Assembly: GCF_014701235.1 (NCBI RefSeq)
Contig: NZ_AP022873.1
Location: forward strand, 1,612,001-1,676,000
Direction: 5' to 3'
Source: Dissulfurispira thermophila
Lineage (GTDB): Bacteria; Nitrospirota; Thermodesulfovibrionia; Thermodesulfovibrionales; Dissulfurispiraceae
Length of the DNA: 64,000 bases
The notes under the pieces were generated by a model that saw only the letters and a list, made by a program, of their open reading frames with translations, did not search any database and was not told the origin of the DNA. Positions 33,993 to 42,335 of the stretch are shown piece after piece (the first letter of the stretch is position 1; every line of letters starts with the position of its first letter). The position numbers were made by a program, and so were the translations under genes.

Positions 33993-36503
33993 TTATAATA
34001 CCTTACGCTTAAGCCTCAAAGAATTACTCACAACAGATACAGAACTAAAAGCCATTGCTGCTGAAGCAATCATTGGATTCAGCAGTGGTCCCCCAAACGG
34101 ATAGAGAAGACCTGCTGCAATCGGAATTCCTACTACATTATAAAAAAATGCCCAGAATAAATTCTGCTTGATTGTTTTAATTGTAAGCTTACTTAATTTA
34201 ATGGCATCAACTACACTTTTCAGATTTCCCTTAATTAAGGTTATATCAGATGCCTCAATGGCTATATCAGTGCCAGTGCCCATAGCAATTCCTACATCTG
34301 CCTCTGCGAGAGCTGGTGCATCATTAATACCATCACCAACCATTGCTGTTATCTTACCCTCTGACTTTATCTTCCTCACAACCTCAACCTTTTGATCAGG
34401 CAAAACCTCAGCAAAAAATCTTTTAATTCCAACCTGAGCAGCAATTGCACCAGCAGTATTCTGATGGTCACCTGTAAGCATTATAATCTCTATACCCATT
34501 GATTTAAGTAATCCTATTGCCTCTATAGAGCCTTCCTTTATTGTATCAGCAATGGAAAAGACAGCTTTAATCTCATTATTTACAGACATAAAAACAGGTG
34601 TTTTAGCCTCAGATGATATTTTATCAGACAATGTCTTTACAGTCGAGATATTTATACCTTCACCCTGCATCATACTTTCATTGCCAATGAATACAACATC
34701 AGGCACCGTGTGTGCAACATCGTTAGACTTACCCCCGATGTTTGACAACTGACGCATTTTTGCCTTTATTCCGCCACCCGGCACAGCAACAAATTCTATT
34801 GGTTCAAAGATTTCAAGACCATTCTCAACCGCCTTCCTTACAATTGCCTGACCAAGTGGATGCTCAGACAGTTTTTCAGCCGATGCAGCAATTTGTAATG
34901 CGTGGTGAATTGGTGAATCAGCAAATCGTGTCTCCGTGTCTTCGCTTCTTTGTTTCTCTATTTCATTTAATACTATAACTTCCACCACCTCAGGTTCACC
35001 TTTTGTTATAGTTCCTGTTTTGTCTAAAATCACAGCCTGAATCTTATGAGATAATTCCAGAGCCTCGGCATCTCTAATAAGAATACCTCTCTCTGCCCCT
35101 TTACCTGTACCAACCATTATCGCTGTTGGTGTAGCAAGTCCTAATGCACACGGACAGGCTATAATCAAAACTGCAATAAAATTCATCAATGCAATGGTAA
35201 ATGAAGGCTTTGGAGCAAAGACAAACCACACAAAGAAGGTAACAATAGCAATACCTATTACAGTTGGAACAAATATGGAGGCAACTTTATCTGCAAGTCT
35301 CTGGATAGGTGCTTTACTGCCCTGCGCTTCTTCAACAAGCCTTATTATCTGAGCAAGGGCTGTCTCTTTACCAATCTTTAATGCCTTGAGCTTGAAACTG
35401 CCTGCTTTATTCACAGTGCCACCAAACACCTTGTCGCCATTTAATTTTTCCACAGGCAGGCTCTCGCCTGTAAGCATGGATTCATCCACTGTAGAATATC
35501 CATCTACAACCTCACCATCAACAGGTATTCTTTCTCCTGGCCTGACGATTACTATGTCCCCTATCATTAATTCTTCTACAGGCACTTCCTTTTCAATACC
35601 ATCTCTCAATACAGTAGCTGTCTTTACCTGAAGTCCCATGAGCTTCCTTATAGCCTCTGATGTTTTTCCTTTTGCACGAGCCTCAAGCATTCTGCCAAGA
35701 AGAATAAGGGTTATTATTGTTGCAGATGTATCAAAATATACATGAGGGATTATGCCACCCTTGAAAAATAACTGCGGCATAAAAGTAGCAAAGAGACTAT
35801 ATATATATGCAGATGTTGTTCCAACACTTATAAGTGTATTCATATTGGATGTACGATGTTTGAGAGCCATAAGTGCTGCCCTGTGAAACCTCATGCCACT
35901 CCAGAACTGTACAGGAGTTGCAAGAAGGAATAATAAATACCTGCTTGACAGTATAGGTATTGTAAGCATGCTTCCAATAATAACAGGCACTGTGAGTATA
36001 GCACTAACAATGAATTGTCTCTTTAATGCACGGAGTTCCTTTTCTCTTTGTATCTGCTCTTTATCAATAAATTCTTCTGTTATCTGTAAAGCAGTATAAC
36101 CTGCCTCCCTGACCGTTTTTTTGAAGTCTTCAAACCCAACTATTGTGGGGATATACTCAACAGTAGCTTTTTCTGCAGCAAGATTAACTGTGACATCAAT
36201 TACTCCATAAAGCCCCTTCAATGCCCTTTCTACTGCCCCAACACATGCAGCGCATGTCATCCCCTTTACAGCAAAGTCCATTTTAACGACAGACACACCA
36301 TAGCCTTCATCTTTTATTACATCAATTATGGCATGTAAGGGAATAGGGTTTTCAGGATTTGCAAATTCTACAGTTGCCCTCTCTGCTCCAAAATTTACCA
36401 CAGCACTTTTTATTCCTTCTATCTTTGGCAGTGCCTTTTCAATAGCAGCAGCACATGCAGCACATGTCATTCCAGTAATAGGTATATCTATTTTATTAGG
36501 CAT
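33993..36503 (-). CDS. copA: Copper-transporting P1B-type ATPase
   Basis: 836 aa. Two N-terminal heavy-metal domains, each with CAAC ([15 protein letters not shown] and [15 protein letters not shown]). Membrane domain with [15 protein letters not shown] and the [10 protein letters not shown] copper motif. Actuator TGESLPVEK, phosphorylation [11 protein letters not shown] near residue 494, and [20 protein letters not shown]. Two stretches in the nucleotide domain look like insertions: about residues 514-535 ([20 protein letters not shown]) from a 7-mer repeat, and about 584-597 ([14 protein letters not shown]) from a small palindrome. The start has no ribosome-binding site. Exports Cu(I) by analogy. 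Confidence 0.95.
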   Translation of the reverse strand: MPNKIDIPITGMTCAACAAAIEKALPKIEGIKSAVVNFGAERATVEFANPENPIPLHAIIDVIKDEGYGVSVVKMDFAVKGMTCAACVGAVERALKGLYGVIDVTVNLAAEKATVEYIPTIVGFEDFKKTVREAGYTALQITEEFIDKEQIQREKELRALKRQFIVSAILTVPVIIGSMLTIPILSSRYLLFLLATPVQFWSGMRFHRAALMALKHRTSNMNTLISVGTTSAYIYSLFATFMPQLFFKGGIIPHVYFDTSATIITLILLGRMLEARAKGKTSEAIRKLMGLQVKTATVLRDGIEKEVPVEELMIGDIVIVRPGERIPVDGEVVDGYSTVDESMLTGESLPVEKLNGDKVFGGTVNKAGSFKLKALKIGKETALAQIIRLVEEAQGSKAPIQRLADKVASIFVPTVIGIAIVTFFVWFVFAPKPSFTIALMNFIAVLIIACPCALGLATPTAIMVGTGKGAERGILIRDAEALELSHKIQAVILDKTGTITKGEPEVVEVIVLNEIEKQRSEDTETRFADSPIHHALQIAASAEKLSEHPLGQAIVRKAVENGLEIFEPIEFVAVPGGGIKAKMRQLSNIGGKSNDVAHTVPDVVFIGNESMMQGEGINISTVKTLSDKISSEAKTPVFMSVNNEIKAVFSIADTIKEGSIEAIGLLKSMGIEIIMLTGDHQNTAGAIAAQVGIKRFFAEVLPDQKVEVVRKIKSEGKITAMVGDGINDAPALAEADVGIAMGTGTDIAIEASDITLIKGNLKSVVDAIKLSKLTIKTIKQNLFWAFFYNVVGIPIAAGLLYPFGGPLLNPMIASAAMAFSSVSVVSNSLRLKRKVL
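34718..34756. repeat. Small palindrome inserted in copA
   Basis: AACATCG and CGATGTT arms flank a 13-bp loop, inside the copA frame, encoding residues that do not resemble this part of P1B ATPases. Confidence 0.45.
34901..34965. repeat. Heptamer-repeat insertion in copA
   Basis: Units such as TGGTGAA, CGTGTCT and TCGCTTC run with a 7-bp period for about 60 bp and keep the copA frame open. They lie between the phosphorylation site and the helix that carries [10 protein letters not shown]. Confidence 0.6.
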
Positions 36504-36768
36504 AGTAAATCAATTTTAAAACACTCGATAAATTTAGAGCAAATTTAAACCTAATCTGAGCAATTTTAAAATCCCTGAGATATATGTTAGATGCTGCGAT
36601 AAGACCTTAAACCCCGCACTTGTATTAACATTTATCTTGAATCCGTCACCACCTATTAGTGAATACTTGTTGAGTAATACATTTATGGCTCCATAGTATG
36701 CACTTGAAACAAACACTTTTTAAAGACTTTGAGCAGTGCCTGACATATATAAAATCGCTCAATTTAGA
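36504..36768. other. Gap between copA and lemA, no gene seen
   Basis: About 265 bp. AT-rich with no open frame that has a ribosome-binding site. Contains the 16-bp word at 36752-36767 that recurs before era. No clear terminator. Confidence 0.5.
36752..36767. repeat. 16-bp word shared with 21803-21818
   Basis: Exact AAATCGCTCAATTTAG, next to the lemA stop. Confidence 0.4.
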
Positions 36769-37344
36769 TTAAAATTTCACCTTCGGCGCTTCCTTCTCAG
36801 CAGCAGGAATTTCATAATACGCTGCCTCTCCTACACCTGCTATAGCAGAAAAGATTCTGCCAAAGACTGTCCTCCTATATGTATTTAATGCCTGTACAGC
36901 CTCATTATATCTCTTTCTTTCAACAGAAATCCTGTTTTCTGTGCCTTCAAGACTGTCCTGAAGCTTGAGAAAATTTTCATTTGCCTTTAACTGCGGATAT
37001 GCTTCTCTGAGCACAAGAAGCCTCGAAAGAACGCCTTCGAGCTGATTTGAGGCATCTATTTTTTCAGCAGGTGTCTTTGCTTGAAAATACCTTGTTCTTG
37101 CCTCTGCAATATTTTCAAAAATCTCCTTTTCGTGCTTTGCATATCCCTTTACCGTCTCTACCAGATTTGGAATCAAATCGTATCTCCTCTTTAACTGATT
37201 CTCGACCTGAGCCCACTGAGATTTTACCTGCTCATCCATTGCTATAACCTTATTGTATTGCCCTATGCCCCATGCAACAATAATAATACCGACTAATACA
37301 ATTACCCCAACAACTGCCAATGTAATCTTTAATCCATTACTCAT
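36769..37344 (-). CDS. lemA: LemA family protein
   Basis: 191 aa. N-terminal membrane anchor (ITLAVVGVIVLVGIIIVAWGI), then the LemA helical core: DEQVKSQWAQVENQLKRRYD, LIPNLVETVKGYAKHEKEIF and QLEGVLSRLLVLREAYPQLK, with a C-terminal ALNTYRRTVFGRIFSAIAG. It follows a TPM-domain protein, a very common pairing, with 64 bp between them. A GGAGG site lies upstream. Function in the envelope is unknown. Confidence 0.95.
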   Translation of the reverse strand: MSNGLKITLAVVGVIVLVGIIIVAWGIGQYNKVIAMDEQVKSQWAQVENQLKRRYDLIPNLVETVKGYAKHEKEIFENIAEARTRYFQAKTPAEKIDASNQLEGVLSRLLVLREAYPQLKANENFLKLQDSLEGTENRISVERKRYNEAVQALNTYRRTVFGRIFSAIAGVGEAAYYEIPAAEKEAPKVKF

Positions 37345-37408
37345 AAAAACCTCCGTTTATTTTTACCCGAATTAAGCGATTTTCTTCTTAGATTTTATAT
37401 TTTAAACA

Positions 37409-38197
37409 TTACCATTCTCCTGACGCACCACCTCCGCCAAAACCACCGCCTCCACCACCTCCGAATCCACCTCCACCAAAGCCACCACCTCCTGACCAGC
37501 CGCTTCGTCTGCCGCCCATAGAAGAACTCAAAAAAAACAGGAGAAGGAGCCTCGGATGCCTTATAAATAAATACACCACCAGGATAAAAATAAAAATACT
37601 AACTGCTATATTAAAGATACTGCGTCCTTTGTTAATCGGAGTTTGCTGTCTGACATCAATTTTAGGCATCCCTGATATTTCAACTCCATGATTTTCTGCT
37701 ATCACAGAAACTACAGCCTCAACAGCTCTTACAATACCTGTGCTGTAATCACCTTTTTTAAAGTATGGCACAAAATATTGTCTGCCTATTGAGCCAACAA
37801 GACTGTCGGGTAAAATACCCTCAAGTCCATAACCTGTCTCAAAACGGTATTTCCTGTCCTTTAATGCAATAGTTATCAAAAGACCATTATCCTTTCCTTT
37901 CTGTCCGAGTTTCCATTTTTCTGCAATCCTCATAGAAAACCCTTCAATGTCTTCTCCGTCGAGGCTTTGAATTGTAAGGATAACAACTTGTGCCGTTGTC
38001 TTTTGCTCAAGCTCTCTCAGATATGAGTTTAATTGTGCCTCTGTATCATCTCTGATCACTCCTGCAAGGTCAACGACATAATTTGGTGGAATAGATGGCG
38101 GCTCTGGAGTAACAGCAAAAGATAAAGAACTGAAGACAAAACACAAAAAACAGCATATACATAAAGGAAAAAGAAATAAATTAAGACGTGAGTTCAT
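37409..38197 (-). CDS. TPM-domain (YgcG-like) membrane protein with Gly-rich tail
   Basis: 262 aa. Signal peptide (LFLFPLCICCFLCFVFSSLS). TPM domain about 40-180: YVVDLAGVIRDDTEAQLNSY, TTAQVVILTIQSLDGEDIEG, NGLLITIALKDRKYRFETGY and GLEGILPDSLVG. One membrane segment (IFNIAVSIFIFILVVYLFI) and a Gly-rich C-terminus (WSGGGGFGGGGFGGGG) ending GASGEW. Partner of LemA downstream. It overlaps the nucleotidyltransferase-like gene by 17 bp. Confidence 0.93.
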   Translation of the reverse strand: MNSRLNLFLFPLCICCFLCFVFSSLSFAVTPEPPSIPPNYVVDLAGVIRDDTEAQLNSYLRELEQKTTAQVVILTIQSLDGEDIEGFSMRIAEKWKLGQKGKDNGLLITIALKDRKYRFETGYGLEGILPDSLVGSIGRQYFVPYFKKGDYSTGIVRAVEAVVSVIAENHGVEISGMPKIDVRQQTPINKGRSIFNIAVSIFIFILVVYLFIRHPRLLLLFFLSSSMGGRRSGWSGGGGFGGGGFGGGGGGGFGGGGASGEW

Positions 38198-38924
38198 TAA
38201 TCATTCCTGATATTTTCTCTATTGTTGTATAGTACTTTTTAAAAATTTCGACAAGTGCTGGTTTTGAAGGCTTGATCTGTCCATTTCTTAAAAGAAGCAA
38301 CTCTTCAAATACGTCAGAATCAGCAAATACACCCTGTATTGTCTTAATAACATCATGCCTCATAACAGGAGGCTCTTTACCTAAAAGGTAGATAATTGCC
38401 CTAAATAAAGGTATGCATCCTGTAAATGATTTTATAAGAAGTGTAGAAATGAGCTCTTTGTCACCACTACAACCAATATATCCCTGCCTAATACCTATAA
38501 GCTTAATCTTTATATCCCTTTCGCATTGCAATCGCAGATGTTCATGATTAATTTGCAGTTCTTTAAGTATATCCTCTCCATAAATAGTTTTATGTATCAA
38601 CCTGAAGTCATGAAATTCTATGGGAAACACATCAAGGGAGTTCTTTATATAATCAAGTGTCATAATTAAAGGAGCTGCAATCCTTTTTTTACCATACTTT
38701 TTCCCCAAAGGAGCAAGGAATTCCATAAAATCAAAGCTTATTTTACTGAGGACTATAACAGAGTTTATATCAGATGTCTTTTCATTAAAATCAGCCGTAA
38801 CAGCACTTCCAACTATATAGATAGAGTGTATATCCTGTTCATATCCTTTCAAGACAACCTCGACAAAAGGCCTTATTCTATTTGAGACAACAGGATTTAT
38901 TCCTTCGAGATTTATTGTTTTCAT
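38181..38924 (-). CDS. Degenerate nucleotidyltransferase-like protein
   Basis: 247 aa from ATG 38924 (AAAGGA upstream); the open frame extends seven codons further to a TTG. A GSAVTADFNEKTSDINSVIV segment resembles the GSx10DxD motif of nucleotidyltransferases but has DxN in place of DxD, so it may be inactive. The rest is helical with no recognised domain. Its first 60 bp are duplicated exactly at 39814-39873, just beyond the MntA-HepT pair. It is cotranscribed with HepT upstream and the TPM gene downstream. Confidence 0.7.
   Translation of the reverse strand: MKTINLEGINPVVSNRIRPFVEVVLKGYEQDIHSIYIVGSAVTADFNEKTSDINSVIVLSKISFDFMEFLAPLGKKYGKKRIAAPLIMTLDYIKNSLDVFPIEFHDFRLIHKTIYGEDILKELQINHEHLRLQCERDIKIKLIGIRQGYIGCSGDKELISTLLIKSFTGCIPLFRAIIYLLGKEPPVMRHDVIKTIQGVFADSDVFEELLLLRNGQIKPSKPALVEIFKKYYTTIEKISGMINELTS
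38865..38924. repeat. 60-bp direct repeat, copy inside the nucleotidyltransferase gene
   Basis: Exact 60-bp match to 39814-39873, same orientation, encoding the first 20 residues (MKTINLEGINPVVSNRIRPF). The segment between the copies holds hepT and mntA. Confidence 0.85.
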
Positions 38925-38931
38925 AAAAATA

Positions 38932-39267
38932 TTATCCTTTATCAAGAATATCCTTTATAAATTGCTTTAGTGTAGACAAACGTTTTTTAATAGTCTGCCA
39001 TACCAACTCATATTTTATACCAAAATAAAAATGTATCAACTTATCTCTAAAAGCAGCCATCTCCCTCCATGGCAACTCAGGATATTTTGCTTTTAGGTCT
39101 TCAGGAAGACCTTTGACTGCTTCTCCAATGATTTCGAACTTCCTGATTACTGCGCTTGTTTTTTCATCGTTATTCTTAAACCCTTCAAAATCAACTCCCT
39201 CAACAAATTTCTCAATTGCAGAAATAGCTTCAAGGATATCTTTGAGCAATAATTCTGGATCCCTCAT
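38932..39267 (-). CDS. hepT: HepT-like toxin RNase (DUF86)
   Basis: 111 aa HEPN-fold protein. The RNase motif Rx4HxY is intact as RDKLIHFY near residue 73. IEKFVEGVDFEGF and FEIIGEAVKGLP are typical of the family. It overlaps the end of the nucleotidyltransferase antitoxin gene by 4 bp. HepT-MntA is a toxin-antitoxin pair in which MntA adenylylates HepT. Its activity here is inferred. Confidence 0.92.
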   Translation of the reverse strand: MRDPELLLKDILEAISAIEKFVEGVDFEGFKNNDEKTSAVIRKFEIIGEAVKGLPEDLKAKYPELPWREMAAFRDKLIHFYFGIKYELVWQTIKKRLSTLKQFIKDILDKG

Positions 39268-39566
39268 ACAGAAACGGTCTCCTTTAATATTCTTTTCTTC
39301 AACTCTGGTCTAACCATGTCCCGAGGGACTACATCAACCTTTCTACCAAGTTTTTCTTCAAGAAAGATAGAAAGGCCAACAAAGTCAAAAAGATCAGCAT
39401 CTTCATTAAACTCAACAAGGATATCAATATCGCTTGATTTTTTCTCTTCGCCACGAACGAAAGACCCAAATATGCCCACTACCTCTGCTTTATATTGTGT
39501 CTTAATTTTTTCTTTCAAAGAATTAATCGAATCTATTATTTCTTTTAATGATATTACTTTCTCCAT
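39264..39566 (-). CDS. mntA: MntA-like nucleotidyltransferase antitoxin
   Basis: 100 aa. Nucleotidyltransferase motif GSFVRGEEKKSSDIDILVEF with GS and DxD intact, and FDFVGLSIFLEEKLGRKVDV. It is the antitoxin partner of the HepT gene that overlaps it. A GGAAC ribosome-binding site lies before the ATG. Confidence 0.92.
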   Translation of the reverse strand: MEKVISLKEIIDSINSLKEKIKTQYKAEVVGIFGSFVRGEEKKSSDIDILVEFNEDADLFDFVGLSIFLEEKLGRKVDVVPRDMVRPELKKRILKETVSV

Positions 39567-39720
39567 TATTTGTTCCTTTCAGATTAGGATACCTTCTTTT
39601 ACATCTATTATATCAAAACTATTAAGCCTGAATTGCGCAAGGATTATTCATATGTCATTCCTTCACGGAGCCAGTCCTGAGCAACTGCGAAGGATTCAGG
39701 ACAGCGTCTGAGGGATAAAG

Positions 39721-39780
39721 CCCCAATTTAGCTGTTAGCTCATAGTTGTAAGCTACAAACTATGAGCTATAAGCTAATAT
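39721..39780. repeat. Inverted heptamer-repeat hairpin
   Basis: TTAGCTC/TAAGCTA/TGAGCTA-type units, 7-bp period. The arms AGCTCATAGTT and AACTATGAGCT pair perfectly over 11 bp around a 10-bp loop. Confidence 0.7.
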
Positions 39781-39813
39781 CAATAAATAGAACCGTCCCC
39801 TTTTCCCAGAGAT

Positions 39814-39873
39814 AAAAGGCCTTATTCTATTTGAGACAACAGGATTTATTCCTTCGAGATTTATTGTTTTCAT
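39814..39873 (-). pseudogene. Duplicate 5' end of the nucleotidyltransferase gene
   Basis: Exact 60-bp copy of 38865-38924. It begins with ATG (complement at 39871-39873) and encodes the first 20 residues, then the similarity stops at a GTCCCC-containing stretch. It is probably the original 5' end of the gene, with the MntA-HepT block inserted after it. Confidence 0.8.
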
Positions 39874-40084
39874 GTCGTAATTATAGCATATTTAAAACCT
39901 CTCACAGCGAATATTAAACTCAAATTTAACTATGGCATCAGGTGTGCTGAAAAAACTTTACATTAGCTCAGAAGTCAAATTATGGAAGAAATCTTCCTTA
40001 AAAAACTTCTGCGCTTCCGTGCTTAGTGCTACACACCTGCTGCCATGCTTTGCGCAATTCAGATTAAACTCTCCAAAATTAATC

Positions 40085-40114
40085 TTGACATTATTTATAC
40101 GCACCACATATAAT
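40085..40114 (+). promoter_or_regulatory. Consensus sigma-70 promoter of the NifX-like operon
   Basis: TTGACA (40085-40090), an 18-bp spacer and TATAAT (40109-40114). Both hexamers are perfect. The transcription start falls inside the palindrome that follows. Confidence 0.85.
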
Positions 40115-40126
40115 GTGCATATGCAC
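40115..40126. promoter_or_regulatory. 12-bp palindrome at the operon start site (operator-like)
   Basis: GTGCATATGCAC is a perfect palindrome lying directly after the -10 box, where a repressor would block initiation. The DUF134 protein at the end of the operon is a candidate regulator; this is inferred from position. Confidence 0.65.
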
Positions 40127-40146
40127 GAAATTAAGGAGGTATGATT

Positions 40147-40518
40147 ATGAAGATATGTTTTCCGGTACAAAAAGATGAAGGTCTTGATAGTAAGGTATTT
40201 AACCATTTTGGCTCTGCATCAATGTTTCTTGTTATTGATACAGAAACAGATGAAGTGTCTGTAATCAACAACAAGGATATGCACCATATGCACGGGGCAT
40301 GCAATCCAATTAAGGCTCTTGACGGACAAAAAGTAGATGCAATAGTTGTAGGGGGAATTGGTGCAGGTGCCTTATCTAAGCTCAATCAGGCAGGTATAAG
40401 GGTTTATCAGGCAAAGGCATCGACAGTGAAGGATAACATAGCAGTGTTTATGGTACATTCCCTTCCTGAGTTTATGATTCAAAATTGCTGCAGCAGCCAC
40501 GCAGTTTGTAGACATTAA
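40147..40518 (+). CDS. NifX/NifB-type dinitrogenase iron-molybdenum cofactor domain protein
   Basis: 123 aa from the ATG at 40147; the ATG two codons earlier (40141) is too close to the GGAGG. Domain marks: ICFPVQKDEGLDSKVFNHFG, SASMFLVIDTET and VDAIVVGGIGAGALSKLNQ. The C-terminus is Cys/His-rich (NCCSSHAVCRH). This small domain also occurs in stand-alone proteins next to DUF134 and NifB-like or ATPase proteins; there is no nitrogenase here, so a metal-handling role is likelier than nitrogen fixation. First gene of a four-gene operon. Confidence 0.9.
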   Translation: MKICFPVQKDEGLDSKVFNHFGSASMFLVIDTETDEVSVINNKDMHHMHGACNPIKALDGQKVDAIVVGGIGAGALSKLNQAGIRVYQAKASTVKDNIAVFMVHSLPEFMIQNCCSSHAVCRH

Positions 40519-40530
40519 GAGGAGGAATTT

Positions 40531-40941
40531 ATGCAATACGCTAATCTATATAAGGCTGAGACATTAAAATCTATAAATAGGTTTGTAAAAGATTTAGGCA
40601 CAGCAGCAAAAAAGCGTGGCTTTATAATCCATAATGAGGATAAGATGGAGATGGCTCACTCTTTTGGGAAACACGGAGTAAAAGTGGCTGAAGGCTTTGA
40701 TCTGCATATGATACAGATATGTAAACCAGAAAAGGCTGCGAAGAGTCTAAGTAAAAATTTAGAAAGGGCAATATTGATGCCCAAATTTGTTATGACATTC
40801 ACAAAGGATGGTAAAACACAAATAAGATTTTTGAGTTATGGCAAGGACTTGATAAAAATCCTTGTTGATGATCCTGAGTTTCCTGACTCACTGGAGGAGA
40901 CATATAAAAATATAATAGCAATGATTGAAGAGGCAAAATAA
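40531..40941 (+). CDS. DUF302 domain protein
   Basis: 136 aa. The sequence AAKKRGFIIHNEDKMEMAHS, LHMIQICKPEKAAKSLSKNL, ERAILMPKFVMTFTKDGKTQ and IRFLSYG fits the DUF302 family, which often accompanies thiol or metal-related genes. A GAGGAGGAATTT ribosome-binding site lies upstream. Function unknown. It is 12 bp after the NifX-like gene. Confidence 0.85.
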   Translation: MQYANLYKAETLKSINRFVKDLGTAAKKRGFIIHNEDKMEMAHSFGKHGVKVAEGFDLHMIQICKPEKAAKSLSKNLERAILMPKFVMTFTKDGKTQIRFLSYGKDLIKILVDDPEFPDSLEETYKNIIAMIEEAK

Positions 40942-40968
40942 CCCCCTGTGTACTGCCATCTTCAGAAA

Positions 40969-40990
40969 GGGATGCTGTTTACAGCATCCC
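40969..40990 (+). terminator. Strong hairpin between DUF302 and the transporter gene
   Basis: A perfect 9-bp stem (GGGATGCTG / CAGCATCCC) with a 4-nt loop. No T-run follows, so it is more likely a processing or stability element, or a weak attenuator, than a complete terminator. Confidence 0.5.
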
Positions 40991-41014
40991 TGAAATCTTA
41001 AAGAGGTGATTAAG

Positions 41015-41968
41015 ATGTGGAATATCCTTTTGAAGATAAGTAAAAACCTTGTCTTAGCAATACCATCCATGATGGTTTTGGGCTTTATATTTGGTCTTTA
41101 CTCAAAAACAGCTATTCTGAAAAATCTCATAGTGCCTTTTACATTTCTAATGGTCTATCCCATGATGGTAACACTAAAAATTAAAAAGGTCCTCGAAGGT
41201 GGTGACACAAAGGCACAGATATTAACCCAGGCAATAAACTTCCTTATTATTCCTTTTATTGCCTTTGGTATAGGAAAAATATTCTTTTCTGACAAACCAT
41301 ATATGGCACTCGGTCTTTTATTAGCTGCTCTTGTGCCAACAAGTGGAATGACAATATCATGGACGGGTTTTGCAAAAGGAAACATCGAGGCTGCTGTTAA
41401 AATGACGGTTATAGGACTAACACTCGGCTCTCTTGCAACGCCTTTTTATGTTCAGTTTTTGATGGGTGCCCATGTAGAGGTAGAAATAATAAATGTCATG
41501 AAACAGATTGCATTTATCGTGTTTCTTCCTATGACAACAGGTTATATAACCCAGCAATTATTAATAAAAAAATTTGGACAGAAAGGTTTTCAAGAAAGAT
41601 GGGCTCCGAGATTTCCATCTCTGTCAACACTCGGGGTCCTTGGGATAGTATTCATAGCCATAGCCCTAAAAGCCAGATCAATAGCCAACTCTCCTCAGTT
41701 ACTGCTTTATATCTTCTTGCCGCTTTTATTACTATATGCGATTAATTTTTTATTGAGCACATTTATAGGCAAAGCCCTTTTGCCAAGGGGTGATGCAATA
41801 GCCCTTGTTTACGGTACAGTAATGAGAAATCTCTCCATAGCCCTTGCAATAGCAATCAATGCCTTTGGTATTGCTGGTTCTGATGCAGCATTGGTAATAG
41901 CTATTGCATATATAATACAAGTTCAATCAGCAGCATGGTATGTGAGGTTTACAGATAAGGTCTTCTGA
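41015..41968 (+). CDS. Arsenite/bile-acid-type (ACR3/BASS family) transporter
   Basis: 317 aa from ATG 41015, set by AGAGGTG just upstream (a GTG at 41006 is an alternative). About ten membrane segments: LVLAIPSMMVLGFIFGLYSK, FLMVYPMMVTLKIKKVLEGG, MALGLLLAALVPTSGMTISW, VQFLMGAHVEVEIINVMKQI and VMRNLSIALAIAINAFGIAG. The fold resembles the ACR3 arsenite exporter / bile-acid symporter superfamily; substrate not determined. Third gene of the NifX-like operon. Confidence 0.85.
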   Translation: MWNILLKISKNLVLAIPSMMVLGFIFGLYSKTAILKNLIVPFTFLMVYPMMVTLKIKKVLEGGDTKAQILTQAINFLIIPFIAFGIGKIFFSDKPYMALGLLLAALVPTSGMTISWTGFAKGNIEAAVKMTVIGLTLGSLATPFYVQFLMGAHVEVEIINVMKQIAFIVFLPMTTGYITQQLLIKKFGQKGFQERWAPRFPSLSTLGVLGIVFIAIALKARSIANSPQLLLYIFLPLLLLYAINFLLSTFIGKALLPRGDAIALVYGTVMRNLSIALAIAINAFGIAGSDAALVIAIAYIIQVQSAAWYVRFTDKVF

Positions 41969-42024
41969 ATGCTGTTATCAGTAGAGGTGCTGTAGTTTTT
42001 GGGGTTATTATGCGATAATATTAA

Positions 42025-42330
42025 ATGCCGAGATACAAAAAACCAAGAAAATGCAATTGTCCATATGAAGGTCAGAGGGGAATGATTTATAAACCTATAG
42101 GCATTCCTATGACCGAACTCCAACATATTACAATCTACCGTGACGAACTCGAGGCAATGCGTTTATGTGATTTGCTTGATATGACTCAGGAAACTGCTGG
42201 AAACAAAATGGGCATATCGAGAGGCACTGTGCAGAGGCTTCTTTCAAGTGCAAGAAAAAAGATTATAAAGGCTGTAGCAGAACGCAAGGCATTATGTATT
42301 GAAAAAGAAGAAAACACAAAACCTACCTGA
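42025..42330 (+). CDS. DUF134 helix-turn-helix protein
   Basis: 101 aa. The Cys-rich start PRYKKPRKCNCPYEG is followed by YKPIGIPMTELQHITIYRDE, LEAMRLCDLLDMTQETAGNK and a helix-turn-helix (MGISRGTVQRLLSSARKKII). DUF134 proteins commonly lie beside NifX-like proteins, so this is the probable regulator of the operon. The ribosome-binding site is weak. The 3' end converges with the MFS gene (5-bp gap). Confidence 0.9.
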   Translation: MPRYKKPRKCNCPYEGQRGMIYKPIGIPMTELQHITIYRDELEAMRLCDLLDMTQETAGNKMGISRGTVQRLLSSARKKIIKAVAERKALCIEKEENTKPT

Positions 42331-42335
42331 TATTG

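Larger units (their letters stand above)
39567..40084. other. Noncoding stretch with several repeats
   Basis: About 520 bp without a supported gene. It holds a GTCCTGA...TTCAGGAC hairpin near 39674-39704, a 7-mer inverted repeat (39721-39780), a GAACCGTCCCC motif near 39790 and the duplicate of the nucleotidyltransferase 5' end (39814-39873). A TATAAT box read on the minus strand lies just upstream of that duplicate. The rest, to the promoter at 40085, shows nothing. Confidence 0.6.

Noticed and set aside
36534-36716. Short minus-strand frame between copA and lemA
   Set aside because: No ribosome-binding site, no recognisable sequence.
39932-40206. Frames on both strands before the NifX-like gene
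   Set aside because: They overlap a consensus promoter and palindrome and have no family-like sequence.
40969-40990. Complete intrinsic terminator
   Set aside because: Strong stem but no T-run, so kept only as a hairpin.
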